A stretch of 16,192 nt of DNA from CAYZPW01 sp964480475 (GTDB lineage: Bacteria > B130-G9), in assembly GCA_964480475.1 (NCBI GenBank), contig CAYZPW010000085.1:1-16192 (forward strand), read 5' to 3'. The notes beneath the pieces are model-generated. The model was not told where the DNA came from. It saw only the letters and a program-made list of their open reading frames with translations, and ran no database searches. Shown one piece after another: positions 1-8,574 of the stretch (its first letter is position 1; every line of letters starts with the position of its first letter). The position numbers and the translations under genes are program-made.

Positions 1-106
1 GGGGCGGTGTCTCAGACCCGCCCGCCTACATGAATCCCTACGGATACGAAGCATCTTATGCGACCATCAATTCAAAAGGGCGTGGTCTTAAGACCTCGCC
101 CCTACA
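1..106. repeat. Dispersed palindromic repeat element, copy 1 (MITE-like)
   Basis: The first 69 nt match 16124-16192 at 60 of 69 positions in the same orientation, and the first 31 nt are identical. The element appears to end with CGCCCCTACA (97-106). The second copy begins GTAGGGGCGG, so the ends form a roughly 9-bp inverted pair. Inside lies a near-perfect 24-nt palindrome at 78-101: core GGTCTTAAGACC (84-95) flanked by GGGCG and CGCCC with one T/T mismatch. No transposase is present. I infer a small non-autonomous repeat; the 5' end lies outside or at the window edge. Confidence 0.7.
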
Positions 107-153
107 CAACCGCAAGAACTTATGACCCAGCCTCGGCAAGCCTGCCCCACAGC

Positions 154-165
154 GCGGGTCTGAGA
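154..165. repeat. Inverted 12-nt fragment of the dispersed repeat
   Basis: GCGGGTCTGAGA here is the exact reverse complement of TCTCAGACCCGC at 10-21 within repeat copy 1. It is probably a decayed, inverted piece of the same family, followed by GGCCCGTAG, which resembles the repeat end. Short, so chance similarity is possible. Confidence 0.35.
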
Positions 166-180
166 GGCCCGTAGATCAGG

Positions 181-220
181 CTTCGTTCTCGCCTCTTCCC
201 CTATTCGCCTTCTCGCCCTT
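181..220 (-). repeat. Degenerate 8-nt tandem tract (five units)
   Basis: Read on the minus strand from 220 down, the tract divides into AAGGGCGA, GAAGGCGA, ATAGGGGA, AGAGGCGA and GAACGAAG. The units share a purine-rich GGCGA core. It lies downstream of the HMT/MTHFR gene. A similar 8-nt tract occurs at 8993-9048 just upstream of the same operon, so the two bracket it. Function unknown. Confidence 0.5.
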
Positions 221-241
221 TGTCCCAGCCGTCCGTTGGCA

Positions 242-257
242 TTCGCCGCGCGGCGAA
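242..257. terminator. 16-bp perfect palindrome downstream of the operon
   Basis: TTCGCCGC followed directly by GCGGCGAA is a perfect 16-bp palindrome, 16 nt past the stop codon of the HMT/MTHFR gene. As RNA it could form a GC-rich stem, but there is no spare loop base and no U tract follows on the minus strand. It may help end the long minus-strand operon or be a protein-binding site; neither is shown. Confidence 0.3.
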
Positions 258-273
258 AGCCCTACGCTAAGGG

Positions 274-2124
274 TCATGCGTGCGAGGGCAGATTGACGCG
301 TTCGATGACCTGGAGCGCGAGCTCGACACGGCCGAGCGGCGGGATGAGGTAGGCGCCCACTACGCGGTCCATGCCGATGACGGATTGAAGCGCATCGCTG
401 GCAATCGCAACGCCCTCCTGCTTGGCCTCATCGCCGCTCTTGGCCCGCTTCATGCGTTCTCTTACCTCTTTGGGCACGGCCATTCCGGGGACCTCGTTGT
501 GCAGAAACTCCGCGTTGCGATACGAGATGAGCGGCAGCACGCCAACAAAGATCGGCAGGTCAACGTCCTTGGATTTTGCAAGGAAGTCCGCAAGAAGCTG
601 CGGCTCATAGACAGGCTGGGTCATCGCGAATTGAGCGCCAGCATCTCTCTTGGCCGCGAAGCGGCTGAGCTCCTCTTCCAGGTCGATTGCGCCGGGGTTG
701 ACGCCTACGCCGATGAAGAAGGCGGTTGGCTTGCTGATCGCCTTGCCGGCGAGGTCGAGTCCGAAATTGAGGTTGCGTGCGATCTTGGATAGGCCGATTG
801 AATCGACGTCGAACACTGCGGTTGACAGCGGATAATCACCCACCTTGGGTGGGTCGCCGGTTACGAGCAGAACGTTTCTCAGCCCTGCAACATACGCGGC
901 CATGAGATCACCCTGGAGGGCCACGAGATTTCTATCCCTGCAGCAGAAGTGGACGATGGCGTCGATCCCGACCTCTCGTTCAATGATCTGGCCAAGCACT
1001 ATCGGGCTCATCCTGGCCGAGGCGCGCGGCCCGTCGGCGATGTTGATTGCGTCCGCGCCCGCTTCTTTTATCATGGTTGCTTTTTGCAGCACGCCGTCGA
1101 TTCCGATGCCTCGCGGCGGATTCAGCTCGATGCTCAGGACGAAACGTTCCTTGATGGCTTGCTCGAAGTGCGTGGGCGTCCGCTCGACCTCAATCCTCTG
1201 GAATTCCTCGGGTTCTTCCTCGAGCTGAAAGTCATATACCTCGACTGCGCCGGTCGTCGTTGACTTGACCGCTGCCGCGATCGCGCTTATGTGCGCCGGC
1301 GTCGTTCCGCAGCACCCGCCGACGATTGAGACGCCCTTGGCGATAAATCGCTTTACGTATTCTGCCATGTATTCGGGTGAGCAGAGGTACATGTAGCGTC
1401 CCTCGACGAGTTTCGGCAGACCTGCGTTTGGCTGAGCGGACAGGGCCAGCCCCTCTGTCCTAGCCATCCTCTCGATTGCCAGCAGCATCTGATGTGGGCC
1501 GACGGAGCAATTGAGTCCGCCCACGTCAACCCTTTGCTCTTTCAGAAAAGCAGCGATCTCCTCCGGCTCGTCGCCATAGATTGTAGAGCCTTCCTCAGTC
1601 ACTGTCATCTGCGCAACGATTGGCAGGTCGCAGACGAGTCGCACGGCCTCTATCGCGAGCGACATCATCCTGAAGCTCGAGATAGTCTCAATCATTATCA
1701 GGTCGGCGCCCGCGTTGGCCAGCGCGGCTACTTGCTCTGCGTAGATCGATCGGATGTCATCAGGAGTGAGCATGTCTCTCAGAAGGACAGTGCTCTTGAG
1801 TCTTCCCACGGAGCCAGCCACGTATGCGCGGTCGCGAGCGACTTGTCTGGCGATGGCTACGCCCTTGGCGTTAATCTCTTCGGTCTTGGCCTCAAGGCCG
1901 AAAGGGGCGAGCCTATGCCTGTTGGCGCCGTACGTGTTCGTCTCTAGAATCATGGCCCCGGCCTTTAGGTATTCGGCGTGGATTTGGGCGACTAGGTCAG
2001 GCGCGGAGATGTTTAGCTCATCGAAACACTGGTTGATGTAGATGCCTTTTGCGTAGAGCATAGTGCCCATCGCGCCGTCGCAGACCAGCACCCTTGAATG
2101 AAGATCGTCGAGGAAGTCTTTCAT
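274..2124 (-). CDS. Bifunctional homocysteine S-methyltransferase / methylenetetrahydrofolate reductase
   Basis: This 616-residue cytosolic protein fuses two one-carbon enzymes, as in the Bacillus YitJ type. Residues 1-285 are a zinc-dependent homocysteine methyltransferase barrel: CDGAMGT at the start, then GGLNCSVGP (Cys206) and GGCCGTTP (Cys271, Cys272), which supply the three zinc ligands. Residues of about 320-610 are a MetF-like FAD reductase that makes 5-methyl-THF, with LSIELNPPRG, TGDPPKVGDYP and MTQPVY. No cobalamin-binding domain is visible, so the methyl donor for the first half is not settled by sequence. It is the last gene of the minus operon, starting 12 nt after the caspase-like gene stops. 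No strong ribosome binding site precedes the ATG, which suggests translational coupling. Length is normal for the fusion. Confidence 0.93.
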   Translation of the reverse strand: MKDFLDDLHSRVLVCDGAMGTMLYAKGIYINQCFDELNISAPDLVAQIHAEYLKAGAMILETNTYGANRHRLAPFGLEAKTEEINAKGVAIARQVARDRAYVAGSVGRLKSTVLLRDMLTPDDIRSIYAEQVAALANAGADLIMIETISSFRMMSLAIEAVRLVCDLPIVAQMTVTEEGSTIYGDEPEEIAAFLKEQRVDVGGLNCSVGPHQMLLAIERMARTEGLALSAQPNAGLPKLVEGRYMYLCSPEYMAEYVKRFIAKGVSIVGGCCGTTPAHISAIAAAVKSTTTGAVEVYDFQLEEEPEEFQRIEVERTPTHFEQAIKERFVLSIELNPPRGIGIDGVLQKATMIKEAGADAINIADGPRASARMSPIVLGQIIEREVGIDAIVHFCCRDRNLVALQGDLMAAYVAGLRNVLLVTGDPPKVGDYPLSTAVFDVDSIGLSKIARNLNFGLDLAGKAISKPTAFFIGVGVNPGAIDLEEELSRFAAKRDAGAQFAMTQPVYEPQLLADFLAKSKDVDLPIFVGVLPLISYRNAEFLHNEVPGMAVPKEVRERMKRAKSGDEAKQEGVAIASDALQSVIGMDRVVGAYLIPPLGRVELALQVIERVNLPSHA

Positions 2125-2136
2125 CTACTGTCTAAT

Positions 2137-4077
2137 CTATTGAACCCGGTCATCTTTGCACTTGACACATCTGAAGCCTATGGTTCGGCTCGTCGTCTTG
2201 GGGTCCGCAGCAAACCGTGCGGCGCATCGGAGCAGCCCCGGGCCGGCGAGAAAAGACCCGCCTCGCACAACTCGCAGCTTGCCGCTTTGCGGCCCACCGG
2301 GATTGAGACTTGGGCTCGTTGAGTAGTAGTCCCTGTCATAGAAGTCGCGACACCATTGGGAGACGTTGCCGGAGATGTCGAGAAGCCCAAAACCATTTGG
2401 AGGCAGTTGACCCACGAGCGTCTTGCGTCGGCCTGCCTTGGGTCTCTTCACGAGCTCATCGGGCAGCGCGTCGCCCCAGGGGAATCTCTTGCCGCTGAGG
2501 CCGCCCCTGCACGCCATCTCCCACTGCGCCTCGGTCGGGAGCTGGCAACCCCGCCAAAGGCAATATGCCGCCGCATTGAACCACGAAATGCAGGTAACCG
2601 GATAACCCTCCTGACCGGGCGGATAGCCGCCGGACGACCAATCCGCCAGGTAATTGTCGTCGGCCTCGACCCGGCCATCATTGGCTGTAGCTTCCAAAAA
2701 CTCCCAATACATCTTGTTAGTAACTGGGGAGAGCTCAATCTCGAAGGCAGTCAGGTTGACCGTGTGAATCGGCGATTCGTCGGCGGCGTCGGTAGTTGAG
2801 CCCATCCGGAACTCACCGCCGGGAATTGTGATTGTGTCCGGTGAAGCGGTGGCTGCTCTTGCTGGGAGAGTCTGGATTGGCTCGCGCGAGTCCGTCGCGT
2901 CCGCGTGTTCTTCAGCTGCCTCAACCTGGGGCACTTTTTTTCTCTGGCTCGCTTGCTTCTCGTCTCGAACGAAGAACACGAATTGGCCCTCGCCGTACTC
3001 CACAAAATGTCTCGCCTGAGGCGTTTGGCGGTTGCCGGATTCCTCAGCTACACGGTCTCGAACGAAGAAGAACAGCTCGTCAGAAGTTATGATGCCATCG
3101 CTGTCGTGATCGGCGAAGCCCTCCAACCCTTTTAGCAAATACCTGCTGAACAGGCTGTTGCCGCCCCAGCTCTCCTTGCCCTCAAATACCTCCTCGTCCG
3201 ATTTGCCCGCGGCTATGATTCTCACACACGGGTCGTTCAGCGCCTTGAGCTTTGGCCTCGGCGCGATCGCCGCCCGCGGCCGCAAACCCGCAAGTCCGCT
3301 GAAGCAGCAATCGAGTATGAATAGAGTGTGTTTGGCGCATATTACGCTTGCGGCCTCCTTTATCTCCTCCATCGATATGCAGGTGCTGTGGATTTTCTGA
3401 AGGTTGCCGTCATAGGGAACTAGGTAGCCCCGGTAGTCGCTCTTTCTCTTACCCTTTCGCACCCTCCGTCTCTGGCCATGGCCCGCAAAGAAGATAAGGA
3501 CACGGTCATTCGAGGTGAGAGCCGGGTTCGCGCCCAAGAAATCGTTCATCAGCTCCAAGATGCGCTTCTTTGTCGCCTGTTGATTGTGAAGCGTAAACAT
3601 CCTGTCTTCGTCGAAGAAGGTCTTGGTCCTAAGGAATCGCTCCAGGGACTTGGCATCCTTGACAGCATGCTTGAGGGGCTGAGCGGCGGGGCTGTTGTCT
3701 ATGCCTATCAATAGCGCCCAGCTGCTCCTGTAAAGCGACTCGTATGAGATGGGCTCTCGGTCCGGCACGGCATCTACGGTAACCTTCTTCTGGTCAACCA
3801 GTCTCACGCCAAGCATAAGCTCAAGAAGTATCTCGTTCTTGCCTTCCTCAAGAGGGAGCTGTTGCTTGAACGGCGAGCGCGCCTGCGGCAGAACGCTCAA
3901 TGATGAGTGCAGCCGGCCATTGATTCCAAAAGCCAGTCGAGCGTGGCCGGCCCCTCTGGGCGCTCCTCGCACCCAGCCGACCAGTTCAACGTTCCGACCG
4001 ATTATTGTCTCGCCCTCGGTCGGGTATATAATTGAGATCGCGTCCTTCTCGGCCCTAGAACGCTTACTGCTGCCCAA
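2137..4077 (-). CDS. Caspase-like protease fused to EF-hand loop and FGE-sulfatase-fold domain
   Basis: I place the start at TTG 4077, behind GGGGAAAG, overlapping the nadK 3' end by 14 nt; this gives 646 residues. Upstream frame extension is only Arg/Ser-rich nadK shadow. Order: Ig-like beta domain (about 12-105, IYPTEGETIIGRNVELVGWV), caspase/peptidase C14 domain (about 118-330; WALLIGID, His200 in FFAGHG, catalytic Cys258 in LDCCFSG), a full EF-hand loop DHDSDGIITSDE (323-334), a charged linker, then an FGE-sulfatase (C-type lectin-like) domain (about 415-642; GGEFRMGS, LPTEAQWEMACRG, DISGNVSQW, VVRGGSF, GFRC). The cysteine pair used by true formylglycine-generating enzymes in the GGS-to-RCAAR segment is absent, so this domain is probably a binding module. 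No signal peptide or membrane segment is seen, so it is likely cytosolic. The protease substrate is unknown; EF-hand presence suggests calcium dependence (inference). Confidence 0.87.
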   Translation of the reverse strand: MGSSKRSRAEKDAISIIYPTEGETIIGRNVELVGWVRGAPRGAGHARLAFGINGRLHSSLSVLPQARSPFKQQLPLEEGKNEILLELMLGVRLVDQKKVTVDAVPDREPISYESLYRSSWALLIGIDNSPAAQPLKHAVKDAKSLERFLRTKTFFDEDRMFTLHNQQATKKRILELMNDFLGANPALTSNDRVLIFFAGHGQRRRVRKGKRKSDYRGYLVPYDGNLQKIHSTCISMEEIKEAASVICAKHTLFILDCCFSGLAGLRPRAAIAPRPKLKALNDPCVRIIAAGKSDEEVFEGKESWGGNSLFSRYLLKGLEGFADHDSDGIITSDELFFFVRDRVAEESGNRQTPQARHFVEYGEGQFVFFVRDEKQASQRKKVPQVEAAEEHADATDSREPIQTLPARAATASPDTITIPGGEFRMGSTTDAADESPIHTVNLTAFEIELSPVTNKMYWEFLEATANDGRVEADDNYLADWSSGGYPPGQEGYPVTCISWFNAAAYCLWRGCQLPTEAQWEMACRGGLSGKRFPWGDALPDELVKRPKAGRRKTLVGQLPPNGFGLLDISGNVSQWCRDFYDRDYYSTSPSLNPGGPQSGKLRVVRGGSFLAGPGLLRCAARFAADPKTTSRTIGFRCVKCKDDRVQ

Positions 4078-4936
4078 GGTTCTTTCCCCACGAGAACTTC
4101 TTGCGGAGTATCGAGTAGTAATTGCTCTTGAGGCTTTGGACCAGCCTGAGCTTCTCCATCGCCTTGAAGACGAGTATCTCATCGCCGTCGAACAGAGGGA
4201 CCGCTTCCTGGCCGTCGATGGTTAGTGTGACCTCCTGGCCTTTGCTGAGCAGCTGAGTCTTGATGACTGCGCTGTCCGGGACAACGATGGGCCGATTCGT
4301 AAGCGTGTGTGGACATATAGGTGAAAGGACTAGGACGTTTGTAGTCGGTTGAATTATGGGCCCGCCCGCTGCGAGAGAATATGCTGTGGAACCCGTCGGG
4401 GTGGCGATTATGAGGCCATCACCCCGGTATTTGGCTACGAACGAGTCGTCAACGTAGGTCCTGATGTCGATCATCCTCGCTATTGCCGATTTGTTGATCA
4501 CGAAATCATTGACGGCGAAAAATGTCTTCGGCTTTCGCTCCGCGCCCGACACCCGTGCGCGAATGGCTATCCGTTCCTCAAGCACGAACTTGCCGTCGAG
4601 TATCTCCGAGAGCGAACTGAACAGCTCATCGAGCGTAAGCTCGGTCAAGAAGCCCAAACCGCCGACGTTGACCCCAAGAATCGGGACCGACAGCTCTGGG
4701 GCTATCCTGGCCACGCTTATCAAGGTACCGTCCCCGCCGAACACGATGACCATGTCGGCACCGTTGAGGACCTGCTCCCTGGGCATACCCTCAACGGCCG
4801 ATGAGACCATGTGTGCGACCTGCTCATCCACTCTCACACTGAGGCCCCTTTTGAGCAGCCACTCGCACGTTTCGTTCAAGACCCGAAGGATATTGTGGGC
4901 GTGCGGCTTAGCGGCAATCGCTATTGTCTTGAACAT
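4064..4936 (-). CDS. nadK: NAD kinase
   Basis: This 290-residue enzyme phosphorylates NAD to NADP using ATP or polyphosphate in the cytosol. The family signatures are all present: GGDGT at 67-71, AVNDF (Asn143-Asp144) for NAD binding, and the glycine-rich GDGLIIATPTGSTAYSLAAG beginning at 172. HTLTNRPIVVP at 210-220 is also typical. The ATG is preceded by AGGGAG at a good distance, and the start overlaps the tlyA 3' end by 16 nt, so translation is probably coupled. The C-terminus runs about 14 nt into the caspase-like gene. Position after dxs and tlyA matches a common bacterial gene order. Length is typical. Confidence 0.95.
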   Translation of the reverse strand: MFKTIAIAAKPHAHNILRVLNETCEWLLKRGLSVRVDEQVAHMVSSAVEGMPREQVLNGADMVIVFGGDGTLISVARIAPELSVPILGVNVGGLGFLTELTLDELFSSLSEILDGKFVLEERIAIRARVSGAERKPKTFFAVNDFVINKSAIARMIDIRTYVDDSFVAKYRGDGLIIATPTGSTAYSLAAGGPIIQPTTNVLVLSPICPHTLTNRPIVVPDSAVIKTQLLSKGQEVTLTIDGQEAVPLFDGDEILVFKAMEKLRLVQSLKSNYYSILRKKFSWGKNLGQQ

Positions 4937-5742
4937 GATTCGCTCCCTGGCTGCGCCGCTTGCCCAATGGCATTCTCAATCTCTTCCGAGAAGTCGGTTT
5001 TGGTGTCGCTTCCCTGCTTTCGAGCGAACATCAGGTATTCTTGGTTACCCTTTTGGCCAAGAAGCGGTGACGGCATGACTCCGACGGGCACGAGCCCCAG
5101 TTGGCAGGAGAAACCGAGTATCTCACGAAGCACGCATCGATGAAGGTCCGCCTCCCGAACGATCCCGCCCTTCCCCACCTGGCCCCTGCCGACCTCGAAC
5201 TGGGGCTTTATCAAGGCAACCACTTCACCGGCGTCGGATAGTAGCTCATAGGCCTTCGGCAGCACAAGCCGAAGTGAGATGAACGAGACATCGATCGTGG
5301 CGAAATCGGGCGTGCTCTCGAGGCGGTTGCCATCGAGGTACCGGATGTTCGTCCGCTCCAGGGGCACAACGTCAGGGCGAGTCCGTAGCTCGTATGCAAG
5401 CTGACCATACCCAACATCGACCGCGTATACCAGCCTTGCGCCTCGCTCGAGCAGGCATTGTGTGAATCCCCCAGTCGATGCTCCGATGTCAATGCAGACC
5501 TTGCCCAAAACATCGATCTCGAATTGATCGATTGCGGCTCTCAGCTTCTCTCCTGAACGGCTTACGAAATCGTGGGCAGGCTGCCGGACGCTTATCTCGG
5601 AATCGATTGGCACCTGCGTTCCGGGCTTTGAGACCCTCGTGCCGTCGATGGATACAAGCCCGGCCATTAGAAGGGCAACTGCTTTCTGCCGGCTCTCCGC
5701 AAGCCCGCGCTCGACAATGAGCCTATCCACTCGCTTCTTCAT
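4921..5742 (-). CDS. tlyA: TlyA family rRNA (cytidine-2'-O)-methyltransferase
   Basis: The protein has 273 residues. Residues of about 4-64 form an S4 RNA-binding domain (RVDRLIVERGLAESRQKA, GTRVSKPG), and the rest is an FtsJ/RrmJ-like methyltransferase. The SAM-binding motif DIGASTGGFT is at 85-94, DVSFIS at 151-156, and LIKPQFE with Lys179 at 177-183. Family members 2'-O-methylate cytidines in 16S and 23S rRNA; older annotations call them hemolysin A. The gene overlaps the dxs 3' end by 20 nt and nadK by 16 nt, consistent with translational coupling. The C-terminal tail after about residue 250 is hydrophilic and unconserved in appearance. Confidence 0.93.
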   Translation of the reverse strand: MKKRVDRLIVERGLAESRQKAVALLMAGLVSIDGTRVSKPGTQVPIDSEISVRQPAHDFVSRSGEKLRAAIDQFEIDVLGKVCIDIGASTGGFTQCLLERGARLVYAVDVGYGQLAYELRTRPDVVPLERTNIRYLDGNRLESTPDFATIDVSFISLRLVLPKAYELLSDAGEVVALIKPQFEVGRGQVGKGGIVREADLHRCVLREILGFSCQLGLVPVGVMPSPLLGQKGNQEYLMFARKQGSDTKTDFSEEIENAIGQAAQPGSESCSRQ

Positions 5743-7654
5743 TCGATTCGGTGAGTGAGCTTTCGAGAAACTCCCAAGTCGCGTTGGCTATGCCTGCCGC
5801 GTCTAGCCCAAGTTTGGCGCGGATAGCAGGTGCCGACCCATGTTCTACGAAGAAATCACCTATCCCCAGGCGCTTGACGGCCACGTTATGAACTCCGTTG
5901 TCGCTCAGCGCGTCGAGCACAGCGGACCCAAAGCCCCCCGCGAGAGCGTTTTCCTCAACTGTGACTATATGACCGGTCTTTTGGGCCCACAAAGAGAGCA
6001 TCTCGACGTCTATCGGCTTGGCAAACCTTGCGTTTATGACGGCTGCGTCTATGCCTTTGTCCTTCGATAGAACCTCTGCCGCCTCAAGCGCGGGATAGAC
6101 CATTGCGCCAATCGCGAAAATGGCCACGTCTGAGCCTTTTCTTAGCAGCTCTGCCTTGCCCACATCGAGCGTCCTCAGCTCTTCATCAAGCGGAACGCCT
6201 ATCGCCTCACCGCGTGGGTATCGCAGCGCGGCGGGGCCCTCAACGGCAATAGCCGTCTTCAGCATGTGTTGAAGCTCGTTCTCGTCCTTCGGGGCCATTA
6301 TGACCATGTTTGGCATCGAGCGAAGGAACGACAAGTCAAGCGTTCCATTGTGCGTTGGCCCATCGTCCCCAACGATGCCCGCCCGGTCCAGCGCGAGCAC
6401 GACGTCCGCCTTCTGTAAGCAGACATCGTGGAGTATCTGATCGAACGCCCTCTGAATGAACGTCGAATAGATCGCGGTTACTGGCTTGAAGCCCGAAAGC
6501 CCAAGAGCCCCCGCGAAGATCACGGAATGCTGTTCCGCGATGCCGACGTCGTAGAACCGTTGCGGGAATCGCTCCTCGAACTTGTCAAGACCGGTCCCCA
6601 GCGGCATCGCAGCCGTTATCGCTATGATGCGCTTGTCCTCTTCGGCGAGTCTGAGCATAGCGTCGCCGAACACGGAGGTGTAAGACCGTTTGCGCGGCGT
6701 CTTTGGCTCGCCGGTCTTTATGTCGAACCTCGGAGCGCTGTGGAACACGGCCGGCCTGAGTTCGGCAGGGACATAGCCCTTGCCTTTCTTGGTTACGACG
6801 TGAACCAGGGCCGGAAACCTCCAGTTCTTTATCCGGTCAAACGTATCGATAAGAGTGCGCAGGTCGTTGCCCTTAACTGGCCCGACATATTGCATCCCTA
6901 GCTCCTCAAACAGAACGCCGGGAACGATCAGGCTCTTGAGACCCTCCTCGATGCGACGCGAGAGCTTTATCGCCTGTTCACCCATGTCCTGGAACGACTT
7001 GGCGAAGTTATACACCTTCTCTTTCACGCTGGTGTACAACGACCCGGTGATGATGTTGTTGAGATACTTGGATAGCGCGCCGATGTTCTTCGATATCGAC
7101 ATCTCGTTGTCGTTCAGAACCACGATCAGGTCTTTGTGAAGATCCCCAGCCTGATTCAGGCCCTCGAACGCGACGCCCGCCGTCATAGAACCGTCGCCGA
7201 TGACCGCTATTACCTTGTAGTGCTCTCCCCTGAGGTCACGCGCCTCACAAAAGCCCACTGCGGCCGAGATCGACGTGCTGCTGTGACCGACGCCGAAAAC
7301 GTCAAACTCGCTTTCCTCGCGCTTCGGGAACCCGCTCAGACCGCCCGCCTGTCTCAGCGTGTGGAAATCCTTGGCGCGACCGGTCAGTAGCTTGTGGGTG
7401 TAGGTCTGATGGCCAACATCCCACACTAGCTTGTCCCGAGGTGTGTTGAATACGTAGTGAAGCGCGACCGTGAGCTCGACCACTCCAAGATTGGATGATA
7501 GATGACCGCCGTTCTCCGCAACAACCTCGATGATCCGCTCCCGCGCCTCCTCACAAAGCTGCTTCAGGTCCTTGAGCTCGAGATTCCTCAGGTCCCGGGG
7601 ACTGTTGACCTTTCCTAAGAACTTGAACCTGCTGTAATCATTATCGAGTACCAT
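5723..7654 (-). CDS. dxs: 1-deoxy-D-xylulose-5-phosphate synthase
   Basis: This 643-residue thiamine-diphosphate enzyme condenses pyruvate with glyceraldehyde 3-phosphate, the first step of the MEP isoprenoid pathway. Visible landmarks are the SSNLG segment with His51, DVGHQTYTHKLLTGR near 79-93, the TPP/Mg motif GDGSMTAGVAFEGLNQAG from 153 ending in NDN, GIAEQH with the catalytic glutamate, and DGPTHNGTLDLSFLRSMPN. The C-terminal transketolase domain is intact (VTVEENALAGGFGSAVLDAL). The length is normal. It begins 32 nt after the prenyl synthase stop; AAGGAG lies 18 nt upstream of the chosen ATG and AGGA almost abuts it, so the exact start is less certain than the identity. Confidence 0.96.
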   Translation of the reverse strand: MVLDNDYSRFKFLGKVNSPRDLRNLELKDLKQLCEEARERIIEVVAENGGHLSSNLGVVELTVALHYVFNTPRDKLVWDVGHQTYTHKLLTGRAKDFHTLRQAGGLSGFPKREESEFDVFGVGHSSTSISAAVGFCEARDLRGEHYKVIAVIGDGSMTAGVAFEGLNQAGDLHKDLIVVLNDNEMSISKNIGALSKYLNNIITGSLYTSVKEKVYNFAKSFQDMGEQAIKLSRRIEEGLKSLIVPGVLFEELGMQYVGPVKGNDLRTLIDTFDRIKNWRFPALVHVVTKKGKGYVPAELRPAVFHSAPRFDIKTGEPKTPRKRSYTSVFGDAMLRLAEEDKRIIAITAAMPLGTGLDKFEERFPQRFYDVGIAEQHSVIFAGALGLSGFKPVTAIYSTFIQRAFDQILHDVCLQKADVVLALDRAGIVGDDGPTHNGTLDLSFLRSMPNMVIMAPKDENELQHMLKTAIAVEGPAALRYPRGEAIGVPLDEELRTLDVGKAELLRKGSDVAIFAIGAMVYPALEAAEVLSKDKGIDAAVINARFAKPIDVEMLSLWAQKTGHIVTVEENALAGGFGSAVLDALSDNGVHNVAVKRLGIGDFFVEHGSAPAIRAKLGLDAAGIANATWEFLESSLTESNEEASG

Positions 7655-7686
7655 GTCCTGGCCCCTGTGTCGCTCCTTATGCGCGG

Positions 7687-8574
7687 CTAGTTCACGCGAC
7701 TTATGAAGAACTTGGCGATGCCGTTCAAGACCACGGCCTTTTGCCCAAACGGCACGAGATACGAGAGCGCCTCGTCAACATATCTCTGCGCGTCCAGCCG
7801 CGCGCGGTCTCTGCCAACGACGCCCGGATACGTAACCTTGTTGTTCTTCACGTCGCTGCCAACGCTCTTGCCAAGCGTTCTAGTATCGCCCTCCATCTCT
7901 AAGAGATCGTCAGCGATCTGAAACGCCAGACCGATTCTCTGGCCAAATCTGGACAATGCCTCGAGCTCGGTGTTTGAGGCGCCGGCAAGTATCGCGCCAG
8001 CTGTTATAGGCGCCGAGATGAGTGCCGCCGTCTTTCGGGAATGGATGAACCGCACCAGCTCTTCGCTGCCATCGGTGTTTTCCGACAAAACGTCCGCAGT
8101 CTGACCTCCGACCATGCCCAGGCAGCCTGCTCTGACGGCGACCTCGTTGAGCGCTCGCATCTGGCGTGCTGCGTTCTCCGGCGCAGTCGGTCTTGACATC
8201 AGCTCGAACGCCAGCGTCAGAAGCCCGTCGCCGGCGAGAATCGCTATATCCTCAGAGAACTGTATATGGCACGTGGGACGGCCCCGTCTGAGCTCGTCGT
8301 CGTCCATCGCCGGAAGATCGTCGTGAATCAAAGAATACGTATGAATACACTCGATCGCGCAGGCAAAATCCCGAATCAGCGGCTTATCTCCGTTTGAGAG
8401 CAGCTCGGCCGTCGAGACCAGAAGAATGGGCCGAAGCCGCTTCCCACCACTCAGAAGGCTGTATCGAATCGCGTCAAACAGTGTCCGCGAAAGCCCTTCC
8501 GGTTCGGGCAAGCATTTGCTCAGCCAGCCGTCAACTCTTTGCTTTGTCTCGGAGAGGTATGATTGGATATCCAT
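7687..8574 (-). CDS. ispA: Polyprenyl synthetase (farnesyl/geranylgeranyl diphosphate synthase)
   Basis: The protein has 295 residues and is an all-helical trans-prenyltransferase that adds isopentenyl diphosphate to allylic primers. GGKRLRP is at 43-49. The first aspartate-rich motif, DDLPAMDDDELRRGRP, starts at Asp85. The second is ADDLLE at 221-226, where the usual last Asp of DDxxD is Glu226, a conservative change. Tyr80-Ser81 just ahead of the first motif is as in E. coli IspA and CrtE, so the product is C15 or C20; sequence alone does not decide. It sits between xseB and dxs, the standard neighbourhood. No strong ribosome binding site precedes the ATG. Confidence 0.92.
   Translation of the reverse strand: MDIQSYLSETKQRVDGWLSKCLPEPEGLSRTLFDAIRYSLLSGGKRLRPILLVSTAELLSNGDKPLIRDFACAIECIHTYSLIHDDLPAMDDDELRRGRPTCHIQFSEDIAILAGDGLLTLAFELMSRPTAPENAARQMRALNEVAVRAGCLGMVGGQTADVLSENTDGSEELVRFIHSRKTAALISAPITAGAILAGASNTELEALSRFGQRIGLAFQIADDLLEMEGDTRTLGKSVGSDVKNNKVTYPGVVGRDRARLDAQRYVDEALSYLVPFGQKAVVLNGIAKFFISRVN

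Noticed and set aside
280..1263. Long plus-strand frames across the HMT/MTHFR gene
   Set aside because: They are antisense shadows of a clearly recognised enzyme and show no family motif of their own.
2137..2330. Variable region of a diversity-generating retroelement at the 3' end of the FGE-fold domain
   Set aside because: FGE-fold C-termini are common retroelement targets, but this one shows no cluster of Asn or AAY codons, and no template repeat or reverse transcriptase is in the window.
4078..4182. Longer N-terminus of the caspase-like protein from ATG 4182
   Set aside because: The extra 35 residues are Arg/Ser-rich, lie fully inside nadK, and look like its shadow frame. TTG 4077 has GGGGAAAG upstream.
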